Shown piece by piece: positions 1 to 6,530 of a stretch of 6,586 bases of DNA (its first letter is position 1; each line of letters opens with the position of its first letter). The stretch comes from Melioribacteraceae bacterium (GTDB taxonomy: Bacteria; Bacteroidota; Ignavibacteria; Ignavibacteriales; Melioribacteraceae), in the NCBI GenBank assembly GCA_026983755.1, contig JALSTL010000203.1:1-6586 (forward strand), given 5' to 3'. The notes under the pieces are model-generated. The model saw nothing but the letters and a program-made list of their open reading frames with translations. It was not told the origin of the DNA and made no database searches. Both the position numbers and the translations under genes were made by a program.

Positions 1-1117
1 CAGATAAAGCATTTTGAACTTCGGGATTGGTAATTAACTTTTGAGCGTAAAGTAAAATATCTTCAAAATCCAAATAAGCTTTTTGTGCTTTTTTGTTTGT
101 ATATCTTTTTAGAACTTCCTTATAAAAATCAATTAGAGTAATACCGAACTTTGCAAGGTCTTTATTTAATAATTGATAATTTTCATCAATCACAATTTGC
201 TTCATCTCTTCAAAAGTATTTTGAATATTTTCAATAAGCTCTATATTTTCTTCTTGAATTTTCTTATCCAAATAACCGCGTTTTTTAACTGTTCCGCTTG
301 ATGTTAGCAAACTTTCCTTAATCTCTGAAAGTAGCCGGTATTGTTGAAGAATATCGCTTTTTGCTTTTATTTCGTTAAGCAGCATTTTTATATGAACATG
401 ACTTTCATTCGGTTTGCCGGCATCAACAAGTGAATTTATTGTTTCTATATTTTCAATAAGCTCTTTTATTTTGGAAGAAAACAGAAGAGTAAAATCTTCT
501 GTAAATTTTTTCTCAAAAAACTTTTCTATTTGTTCTTCATCTTTGTCGTAAATTGTTTCAATTATTTTTTGTGTGGTTTTTCTTTTGTGAAATAGCTCTT
601 TTGTTTTTTTGATTAAAGACGCTTTGGTTCCGAAAATTCTAAGTAAATATTTTAAGTCGGCAGAAGTTTGTTCATCTCTGATTCTTTTATTTATAATTTC
701 TTCAATACTAAGCTCCAAAAGCTCTTCGGAAGTTCTTGCATCTATGGGAGAAAAGTTTGCATCAATTCCGGCTTCGGGAGCGTAATCCTTAAGTATATCA
801 ATACAAAAGGAATGAATGGTTGAAATTTTTGCCGACACCAAATTTCTTCTTATGGATTCAATTTTATATTTAAGTTTTGAATTTTCCTTTTCAATTCGCT
901 CATCCAATTCTTTTGCAATTTTAGAATAAAGTTCGCTTGCGGCTTTTTCGGTGAACGTAATTGCAACAATATTGTTCAGAGATATTTTTTCCTTTACTAA
1001 AATTTCCACAAATCTTTTTGAAAGTACCGTAGTTTTACCGGAACCGGCGTTAGCGGTTAATGAAATATGCTTTTTATATTCCAAAGCATCTTTTTGATAT
1101 TTGGTAAGAATACTCAT
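1..1117 (-). CDS. addA: AddA/RecB-like UvrD-family helicase-nuclease, N-terminal part (gene runs off the left edge)
   Basis: Reading frame open from ATG at 1117 to base 1, giving 372 codons plus one base. It is a superfamily 1 DNA helicase. A Q-motif-like Gln8 is followed by a Walker A loop ANAGSGKT at residues 22-29 (Lys28, Thr29), motif Ia AITFTEKAASEL at 52-63, and ISTIHSFCIDIL at 98-109. The TIHSFC form is typical of AddA/RecB rather than UvrD/Rep. Residues 349-356 (LDFEDILL) are the conserved segment just before motif II. The DEFQDT-type motif II and any C-terminal PD-(D/E)XK nuclease domain lie outside the window, so AddA is the likeliest but not proven identity. In the family, AddAB resects double-strand breaks for RecA-dependent repair in the cytoplasm. 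Residues 130-340 are Lys/Glu-rich and probably helical. The start abuts the kinase stop with no gap and has no clear Shine-Dalgarno sequence, suggesting translational coupling. Confidence 0.85.
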   Translation of the reverse strand, partial: MSILTKYQKDALEYKKHISLTANAGSGKTTVLSKRFVEILVKEKISLNNIVAITFTEKAASELYSKIAKELDERIEKENSKLKYKIESIRRNLVSAKISTIHSFCIDILKDYAPEAGIDANFSPIDARTSEELLELSIEEIINKRIRDEQTSADLKYLLRIFGTKASLIKKTKELFHKRKTTQKIIETIYDKDEEQIEKFFEKKFTEDFTLLFSSKIKELIENIETINSLVDAGKPNESHVHIKMLLNEIKAKSDILQQYRLLSEIKESLLTSSGTVKKRGYLDKKIQEENIELIENIQNTFEEMKQIVIDENYQLLNKDLAKFGITLIDFYKEVLKRYTNKKAQKAYLDFEDILLYAQKLITNPEVQNALS

Positions 1118-4100
1118 TTATTTTTTAGGTAAAGTTATTTTAATTATTGTTCCGTTCGGATTAGTTGATTCAATTTCAATTTTGCCACCGGTATTGTTAA
1201 AATATCTTTTTGCCATACTTAGCCCCAAACCCATTCCTTCTTGTTTGGTTGTAAAGTTCGGTTCGAATATTTTGTTAATATGTTCTTTTTTTATTCCTTT
1301 TCCGTTATCAATTATTTTTAAAATATAATTCAATTTATTTGCGGTTAAGTTCAAAATAATATTATTTGCACCGGCTTGTATGGAATTCCTAATCAAATTA
1401 ATCAATGTTCTTTTAAGTTGTTCGTCGTCTGCTTCAATAATACAAGCGGTTAAAGGCGTTTCCAATTTTATTTTGATTTTTTTATCGGTAAATAAATTAA
1501 TTGCTTGTGAAATGGTTTTAATACAATTTATTTTATCTACTTTTAATTTAGGCATTCTTGCAAAATTGGAAAATTCCGTTGCAATGTTCTTTAGGGTTTC
1601 TATTTGGTTTAACAGCATTGTAGTAACATCGTTAAAAAATTTGTTGAATTTAGCGGATTTATCGTTATAGGCTGTTACCAATTGTTGAATGGAAAGTTTC
1701 ATTGGTGTAAGCGGATTTTTAATTTCGTGGGCAACTTGTTTGGCCATTTCTTTCCAAGCTTCTTCCCTTTCTATTTCTGCAATTATTGTTTGATTTTTTT
1801 TAATTTCTTTTATCATATATTGAAAACCTTCCACCAGTTCTTTTATTTCGGCTTTTGCGTTTATTTTAATTTTTAAGTTTAAATCTCCGTGTGCAACCGA
1901 TTTTGTTGCTTCGGTAAGTTTTCTTATAGGTGCCGAAATTCTGTTTGCCAAATATGCACTAAGCAGAATAACAAGAATTACGGCAAGAGAATATGTTCCG
2001 AATAAGAACACGTCCACTTCGGTGCCGCTTAGCGGAAGTAATATTTTGTTAAAAGCATCTGCAACTTTAACGATGTAGTCTTTATCAAGAATGTTGGCTT
2101 TGTAGTAAAACGTGTTGAAGTTGTATTTGTCAATATTTTCTTTTACAAGAACTTCTTGTGAACCGTTGAGTAATATTTTTTTATAAGCTTCGGGATTTAC
2201 CAAATTGGGCATCAAGTCAACATCATAAATTAAATCTTGAGAGCTGTAAATCATTTTATTATTGTAAAATATTGAATAATTAACATTTAAATCTTTTGAT
2301 GCAGAAACAAAAACCGAATCCAATTGTGTTAAATCATTAGTATGTTCTTTTATATAAGTTTCCACGTTAAAAGCTCTTTTACCCAATTTAAAATAAATTG
2401 CCGCTTGGTTTTTTTCTTCCGTCAAATTTCTAAAATACAAAGCTAAAAATATCAACGGTAGCAAAGATATAATAAGAAATGAAATCAATAACTGAGTTCT
2501 TAAATCGAAAAGATATTCGTGTCTTTTATTTAGGAAATAGATAACTACCAGTAACATAATAAAAAGTAGTATAATGGAATGTGAAAAGAAAATTTTAAAA
2601 AAATCGAACAAACTGAAAGACAAATCTTTATTACGCAAAGCTACGGCTAAAATTCTTTCCAGATTATTATATTTTACTTTTACGGCATAAACCAAATGTT
2701 TTCCGGAATTAAAATTTTCTTCCAACCAGGTTTCATTGTTTTTCGAATAATCCGCATTTAATATTTCATCATTGGTTTCTTCCGAAGGATTAACTTCTCC
2801 GTAAATATTTTTAAGCAAGCCGTTTTGATAATCCAAAATTTTAATTTTACTTAAGCTCAAAATAGCAATTTCGTTTAATTTACTGCTTGAAATAAACTTG
2901 GGATGAACATCGAACCCGAAATCGTTAATATCCGAAAGTATTGAAACGTCTAAATAGCCTAGCAATTTATTATTTTTTTTAACGGCTTTAATTCCCCTTA
3001 TAATTTTTTGAGAGGGTATTTCTGTTTTTTCTTCAACAAAAAAAACATCATTATTATTATTGAATTTTAAAACTGTTTTAGGATATACGGAACCGAAACC
3101 ACCCAAATGCTCTCCGTTTATTGAAATAAAATTTACGGATGAATTGAGGGATTCTTTTTGCAATAAGCTATTGCTCCAAATTAAAAATGCGTATTTATCG
3201 AAATTAACGCCGGTATCCATAAGGGCTGCGGCGGCTTTATTTAATTTTTCGGGAGCAAGTATGGTTTTGGTAATAATTTGTTTATACCAATTATCGTTTT
3301 CCCTTGTTATGAATCCGGCAATTTGTTTTAATGATTCTTTTTCCAAATCCGAATTGAAATTCAGTAACGAAACTATAGATAAAATTGAACCGGCAAGAAA
3401 AAAAATCACTATTTTAGAAATTCTTTTTATATCGAAATTTAACAATGAATATACAAAAACCGAAAGCGCAACAATAGTAATAAGCTTTATAACCAAATTG
3501 CTTAACGGATGTGTTTGCAAAAAAGTATATATCAATTCCGTTATTATAAAAACAATTAGAATAAACATTAAAGCCGTATTTTTTTTTATCCGATTTGTTG
3601 CGTATGTTAAAGCCGCAAAAATCAATGCCATAGAAAATAACACAAACGATATACCGAATATTAAAAGGTTAAGATGCATTACAAATTGCGGTAAGGTAGG
3701 CACAAGTGTAATACTTTGAAAATAACGGATTGAAGAATCGAAAATAATTCCTTTAACAGCGGCACTAAAACCCCGGAAAGAAACCACATAAATAATTGAA
3801 ACCAAAATTACAACGATAATAAACTTAAATATATTTTCAATCGTTTTTTTTCTTTCATTAAATCGGGTAATAATAAAAGCGTAAATCGAGTAAGAAATTA
3901 TAAACAAAATAACAAAGGTAATTCCCAAATCGATAGGCGAAGCGGCTATTCCGTTTCCGAATGTTGCGGCATAGTAGGTTTTTTTTAACAATTCGGTTTT
4001 AAATATGCTGTGCGGAAATTTCAAATATAAAAGTAAATATCTGAAAACTATCAAATAAAAAGACATTACTACAAATTTTAATATTCCGAATTTATATTTT

Positions 4101-4906
4101 TTAAGTTCATTATATAAAATAGGTGCAAGCAAAAAATATCCCAGTAAAATAAAAATACTTTCCGCTATAAAAAGTTTTTCCTTTAGCTTTTTAATTGTTT
4201 GAGCTTTTGAAGGTTTTATAAAAGTAGCTTGTGCAATAATATTGCCGTAGTTATTATAAATATCGAACGAGTGTTTAATATTATTTTTCGATTTTTTTTC
4301 TTCAAATAGATAGCTGAATTTTACATCAACGCCTATTTTACTTTTAACTTTTTTGGTTATGCTAACTTCATCGAAATATTCTTTACTAAGTTTATATTTT
4401 TTTTCTACAATTTTTGCGGTCAATAATTTCAAATTTGTATTAAATCCAATAGTATCCGTAACAATAAGATAATCTTTTAATATCGTATTAATAAAAAATA
4501 CTTCATTCGGTTTGTAGTGATGTTCTGCAAATGGTTTCAATTCCGAAATAAATTTATCGTTCCAAGCTATCAAATTGTTGTTACTATCAATAATGGAAAT
4601 TAAAAGTCGTTCGTATTTTTTATTCGTAATAATTTCAATAAGTTTTTTATCCGTTAAATTTTTATGGTTTCTTATATCTTTTAATATTTCATTTTTTTGC
4701 AACAGTAATTTTTGTTGTTTATAATTAAGAATTTGTGCAATTGCTTTTTCGGTTTTTACAACTTTCAGTTTAGTTGTTCGGAACCAGTGAGATATTTTAT
4801 ATTCTATTATTTTATTACCGATAAATGAAATCAATAAAATTGCAATACCTATTGATATTACAAGCGCTAGGACTTTGTTTGTTTTTATTATTTTAAGTAT
4901 GTTCAT
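1118..4906 (-). CDS. NtrY-like 12-transmembrane sensor histidine kinase with three extracytoplasmic regions
   Basis: 1262 residues. It is an inner-membrane sensor kinase expected to autophosphorylate a histidine and pass the phosphate to a response regulator; none is in the window. I see 12 hydrophobic segments near residues 12-30, 246-266, 274-294, 326-348, 359-377, 412-434, 444-463, 470-489, 497-516, 776-793, 805-825 and 966-987. Basic loops (NELKKYK, TRFNERKK, NRIKK, NKRH) fall on the cytoplasmic side throughout. Extracytoplasmic regions are about 31-245, 517-775 and 826-965. HAMP spans 985-1040. The H-box AHEIKNPLTP has His1060; EFSNFARMP at 1111-1119 is an NtrY-type hallmark. The N-box has Asn1170 and Asn1174, G1 is DNGKG 1200-1204, the F-box FEPNFTTK begins at 1214, and G2 GMGLGLS is 1224-1230. 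All catalytic boxes look intact. NtrY proteins are usually about 700-800 residues with a cytoplasmic PAS, which is absent here. The ATG is the only sensible start, because an in-frame stop lies five codons upstream. It lacks a Shine-Dalgarno sequence. Confidence 0.93.
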   Translation of the reverse strand: MNILKIIKTNKVLALVISIGIAILLISFIGNKIIEYKISHWFRTTKLKVVKTEKAIAQILNYKQQKLLLQKNEILKDIRNHKNLTDKKLIEIITNKKYERLLISIIDSNNNLIAWNDKFISELKPFAEHHYKPNEVFFINTILKDYLIVTDTIGFNTNLKLLTAKIVEKKYKLSKEYFDEVSITKKVKSKIGVDVKFSYLFEEKKSKNNIKHSFDIYNNYGNIIAQATFIKPSKAQTIKKLKEKLFIAESIFILLGYFLLAPILYNELKKYKFGILKFVVMSFYLIVFRYLLLYLKFPHSIFKTELLKKTYYAATFGNGIAASPIDLGITFVILFIISYSIYAFIITRFNERKKTIENIFKFIIVVILVSIIYVVSFRGFSAAVKGIIFDSSIRYFQSITLVPTLPQFVMHLNLLIFGISFVLFSMALIFAALTYATNRIKKNTALMFILIVFIITELIYTFLQTHPLSNLVIKLITIVALSVFVYSLLNFDIKRISKIVIFFLAGSILSIVSLLNFNSDLEKESLKQIAGFITRENDNWYKQIITKTILAPEKLNKAAAALMDTGVNFDKYAFLIWSNSLLQKESLNSSVNFISINGEHLGGFGSVYPKTVLKFNNNNDVFFVEEKTEIPSQKIIRGIKAVKKNNKLLGYLDVSILSDINDFGFDVHPKFISSSKLNEIAILSLSKIKILDYQNGLLKNIYGEVNPSEETNDEILNADYSKNNETWLEENFNSGKHLVYAVKVKYNNLERILAVALRNKDLSFSLFDFFKIFFSHSIILLFIMLLVVIYFLNKRHEYLFDLRTQLLISFLIISLLPLIFLALYFRNLTEEKNQAAIYFKLGKRAFNVETYIKEHTNDLTQLDSVFVSASKDLNVNYSIFYNNKMIYSSQDLIYDVDLMPNLVNPEAYKKILLNGSQEVLVKENIDKYNFNTFYYKANILDKDYIVKVADAFNKILLPLSGTEVDVFLFGTYSLAVILVILLSAYLANRISAPIRKLTEATKSVAHGDLNLKIKINAKAEIKELVEGFQYMIKEIKKNQTIIAEIEREEAWKEMAKQVAHEIKNPLTPMKLSIQQLVTAYNDKSAKFNKFFNDVTTMLLNQIETLKNIATEFSNFARMPKLKVDKINCIKTISQAINLFTDKKIKIKLETPLTACIIEADDEQLKRTLINLIRNSIQAGANNIILNLTANKLNYILKIIDNGKGIKKEHINKIFEPNFTTKQEGMGLGLSMAKRYFNNTGGKIEIESTNPNGTIIKITLPKK

Positions 4907-4978
4907 TTTAAAATTAGATTAACGGTAAAAAATTACATTCCGAATTCAAACTGCCATTTTATTTTACATTGAACCCAA

Positions 4979-5007
4979 ATTATACGTTAGAATTTAGAAA
5001 TTGTTTG
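4979..5007 (-). promoter_or_regulatory. Candidate sigma-70-type promoter for the kinase-helicase operon
   Basis: On the minus strand a perfect TATAAT occupies 4984 to 4979, 72 bases before the kinase ATG. Seventeen bases upstream, CAAACA (5007 to 5002) matches only the last three positions of TTGACA, so the -35 is poor. The -10 is the best match I see in the leader, but TATAAT arises readily by chance in such AT-rich DNA. Confidence 0.35.
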
Positions 5008-5026
5008 TAGAACTTTAATATGCAAT

Positions 5027-5054
5027 AAGTTAAAGAAACTTTTTGATTTAACTT
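5027..5054. repeat. Inverted repeat, 8-bp arms with 12-base spacer
   Basis: AAGTTAAA at 5027-5034 and its exact reverse complement TTTAACTT at 5047-5054, separated by 12 bases. It sits about 43 bases upstream of the candidate -10 of the kinase operon, where an activator site could lie. The arms are AT-rich, so chance occurrence cannot be excluded. Confidence 0.45.
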
Positions 5055-5187
5055 TTCCTAATGTTTTGCTTTAGAATAATTTTACTATAGTTTGGAGCTA
5101 TTCTGTTTTTCTATTTCATAATTCGGGTTAAAACCGATTTATTGTTAATATATAAATATTGCACAGTTAAAATAAATAAAGCAAAAT

Positions 5188-5218
5188 AAAAAAGCATACC
5201 TTTTGAGTATGCTTTTTT
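5188..5218 (-). terminator. Intrinsic terminator of the FN3 lipoprotein gene
   Basis: A perfect 12-bp stem: six A plus GCATAC at 5188-5199 pairs with GTATGC plus six T at 5207-5218, around a 7-base loop. The core GCATAC/GTATGC stem is flanked by an A-tract and a T-tract, so a U-run follows the hairpin on either strand. It lies 53 bases beyond the lipoprotein stop and before the kinase leader, which fits termination of the minus-strand lipoprotein transcript. Because it is symmetrical it could also stop plus-strand transcription, though no plus-strand gene needs it here. Confidence 0.87.
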
Positions 5219-5271
5219 GCGGGTAGCATTATAACCGATTCTATATTACCGGTCAAAATAAAAAGTACAAA

Positions 5272-6120
5272 TTATTTTTTTATTACTTTTTTAGGCAAAG
5301 GTTTTCTTGTTAAAGCCGTTCTGTTGGTTTTCAATTGCGGTTCACCTTCCAATAATTGATAAGCCCAATCGAAAACTATTCTTTCATTCGATATAGAATT
5401 TATTCTTACTTTGGCATAGTGGTTATCCCACGTCCAGATTACATAAGTATGACCGACAATTGCTTCGGTATATTTTACGTTTTCTCCTTCTGCCAAAGGA
5501 ACGTAACCGTTGACCGGAGCATAAACTATATCTAAAAAACTATCTGTCAAACCCATATCTTGAATATCGGAATCTTCCCAAACGTTTAAGTAAAAAGTTC
5601 CGTTATTATTTTCAAAAAAGAAATCGGCGGATGCGTTATCGTCATTTGCATCGTAAGGAACAACAAGGTATTCACTAAAATCGTAACCCGAATTATCCGG
5701 AAATTTCAGATAATCGAAAATTGCTTGGTTTTTCCCTTCCGGTCTTGCAACGGCATAAACTTCTTCGTAAATGAGTTCACTTTCGTTTCCGTCGTAATCA
5801 TAAGCGGCAACACCGTAATAATATTTTTCACCGTTTCTTGCTTCAGTATCCACATAATAATTACTTGTTGTATTGCCAATCAATTCATATTTACCCCAAT
5901 ACGTATCGGAATAGTAAACATTATAGCCGGCAACATCACTTTCCGTATTATCATCCCAATATATTTCTACGGAATTATCTCCCGGATACGCAACTACATT
6001 TTTAGGATGATCGGGCGGCGTTGTATCGTATTGCTCAACCAAATGTGTATTGCAGTATGTAAATAAGAATATTATGGATAGCAGTAATATTATTTTATAA
6101 ATTAATCTTTCGGTTTTCAT
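5272..6120 (-). CDS. Secreted lipoprotein with one fibronectin type III domain and an uncharacterised C-terminal domain
   Basis: 282 residues from ATG at 6120. A short charged N-terminus (MKTERLIYK) and a hydrophobic core at about 8-22 lead to Cys23, reading as a lipoprotein signal peptide. The lipobox (LFTYC) is non-canonical, having Tyr before Cys. Residues 32-126 form an FN3 domain: the TTPPDHP entry, EIYWDD, GYNVYYS, GEKYYYGVAAYD, and a D-rich DYDGNESE turn. Residues 131-262 are an acidic, aromatic-rich region I do not recognise; HTYVIWTWDNHYAKVRI (224-240) is its most distinctive strand pair. The last 18 residues carry seven Lys/Arg and no acidic residue. The ATG at 6120 is chosen over an upstream in-frame TTG at 6126 because the Shine-Dalgarno sequence AAAGGAG (6133 to 6127) sits six bases from this ATG but directly abuts the TTG. 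FN3 domains usually mediate adhesion or protein contacts; the actual function is unknown. It is a single-gene unit with its own candidate promoter and terminator. Confidence 0.88.
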   Translation of the reverse strand: MKTERLIYKIILLLSIIFLFTYCNTHLVEQYDTTPPDHPKNVVAYPGDNSVEIYWDDNTESDVAGYNVYYSDTYWGKYELIGNTTSNYYVDTEARNGEKYYYGVAAYDYDGNESELIYEEVYAVARPEGKNQAIFDYLKFPDNSGYDFSEYLVVPYDANDDNASADFFFENNNGTFYLNVWEDSDIQDMGLTDSFLDIVYAPVNGYVPLAEGENVKYTEAIVGHTYVIWTWDNHYAKVRINSISNERIVFDWAYQLLEGEPQLKTNRTALTRKPLPKKVIKK

Positions 6121-6126
6121 TACCAA

Positions 6127-6133
6127 CTCCTTT
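6127..6133 (-). promoter_or_regulatory. Ribosome binding site that fixes the lipoprotein start
   Basis: AAAGGAG on the minus strand, six bases before ATG at 6120. The spacing is suitable for this ATG and impossible for the TTG at 6126. Confidence 0.8.
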
Positions 6134-6142
6134 GTTGTTTCT

Positions 6143-6170
6143 GCTATAGTTATTGCAAATGAAATGCCAA
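6143..6170 (-). promoter_or_regulatory. Candidate sigma-70-type promoter of the lipoprotein gene
   Basis: On the minus strand TTGGCA (6170 to 6165, five of six to consensus) and TATAGC (6148 to 6143, four of six) are separated by 16 bases. The -10 ends 22 bases before the ATG at 6120, giving a short 5-prime leader that just includes the Shine-Dalgarno sequence. The A-rich tandem repeat lies immediately upstream, where an UP-element-like stimulus would act. Confidence 0.5.
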
Positions 6171-6176
6171 AAAGTT

Positions 6177-6228
6177 TTTTTTCAAATTCCTCTTTTTTGT
6201 AATTTTTTCAAATTCTTCTTTTTACAAT
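6177..6228. repeat. Imperfect 26-bp tandem direct repeat, two copies
   Basis: Copies at 6177-6202 and 6203-6228 both read six T, then CAAATTC, a pyrimidine, TC and a T-run, ending AA. They differ at about four positions. On the minus strand the copies give runs of A separated by GARGAATTTG, directly upstream of the lipoprotein -35. Possible roles are an UP-like or bent element, or a duplicated binding site. Confidence 0.65.
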
Positions 6229-6248
6229 CTTATTTTTTTGTAGCTGAA

Positions 6249-6268
6249 ATTGTATAACGTTGTACAAT
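6249..6268. repeat. 20-bp near-perfect palindrome, operator-like
   Basis: ATTGTA, T, AACGTT, G, TACAAT: 18 of 20 positions are symmetrical, and only the pair at positions 7 and 14 fails. This resembles the site of a dimeric DNA-binding regulator. It lies 129 bases upstream of the lipoprotein ATG and about 283 bases upstream of the plus-strand gene. The regulator is not identifiable from the window. Confidence 0.6.
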
Positions 6269-6381
6269 AAAATAGACAAGTAGAAAAATAAACAGAGGAA
6301 AGATATAAAGATTAGTATGATTTAGTAAAATTCGAGTGCATACTTGTTTATGAAAAATGTATTACTTGCAAAATTCGTAAA

Positions 6382-6402
6382 ATTATTTATATTGTAAATA
6401 AT
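6382..6402. repeat. Inverted repeat, 8-bp arms with 5-base centre
   Basis: ATTATTTA at 6382-6389 is matched by TAAATAAT at 6395-6402 around TATTG. The arms are purely A/T, so an RNA hairpin would be weak; a protein site or chance are both possible. Confidence 0.4.
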
Positions 6403-6500
6403 AGGAGACCTAGCGAAACTATAATGCTTATTAGATAATTTTTGATTATTAAAAAATCACCTAATTTTATTTTTATACTTTTGTGTTCTTTAACGTGGCT

Positions 6501-6530
6501 TTGCCTCTTTTTATGAAAGATTTTTATAGT
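6501..6530 (+). promoter_or_regulatory. Candidate sigma-70-type promoter of the right-hand gene
   Basis: TTGCCT (6501-6506, four of six) and TATAGT (6525-6530, five of six) have an 18-base spacer. The -10 ends 21 bases before the ATG at 6552, almost the same geometry as the lipoprotein promoter. An alternative farther upstream is TACTTTTG at 6476-6483, which fits the Bacteroidetes-type TAnnTTTG element but has no TTG box at the right distance. Confidence 0.45.

Larger units (their letters stand above)
4907..5187 (-). other. Leader region of the kinase-helicase operon, no gene
   Basis: AT-rich stretch between the terminator and the kinase start. I find no credible ORF on either strand. It holds a candidate -10 element, an inverted repeat at 5027-5054, and a 10-base symmetrical element GGTTAAAACC at 5126-5135. 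The terminator just upstream means the kinase operon needs its own promoter, so it should lie here. Confidence 0.6.

Noticed and set aside
1101..1876. Three plus-strand frames of 64-96 codons (1101-1328, 1380-1670, 1682-1876)
   Set aside because: All are antisense to the intact catalytic half of the kinase. None shows a start signal or a recognisable domain.
3060..3719. 219-codon open frame on the plus strand
   Set aside because: It lies wholly antisense to the kinase membrane block, has no ribosome site, and has a composition that mirrors the hydrophobic coding strand. It is a shadow of the kinase.
5125..5240. Repeated AACCGATT at 5132 and 5233 around the terminator
   Set aside because: Only eight bases are shared with no wider similarity, so this is probably chance.
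5272..5330. Type IX secretion sorting signal at the lipoprotein C-terminus (ends KKVIKK)
   Set aside because: The basic end is suggestive, but the preceding residues lack the glycine- and strand-rich pattern of such domains, and the protein already has a lipoprotein-type N-terminus.
5725..6066. 113-codon plus-strand frame
   Set aside because: Antisense to the FN3 domain, with an Ile/Phe/Val-rich translation typical of a reversed Asp/Tyr/Asn-rich gene.
6350..6397. 15-residue frame MKNVLLAKFVKLFIL
   Set aside because: It looks like a signal-peptide start, but there is no Shine-Dalgarno sequence and it stops at once. Not supported as a gene.
6403..6437. AGGAGA followed by ATG at 6423
   Set aside because: The frame ends after four codons (ATG CTT ATT AGA TAA) and the spacing is too long, so it is not a gene.
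6495..6520. GGCTTTGCC followed by a T-run as a terminator before the right-hand gene
   Set aside because: The stem is only three base pairs, too weak for intrinsic termination.
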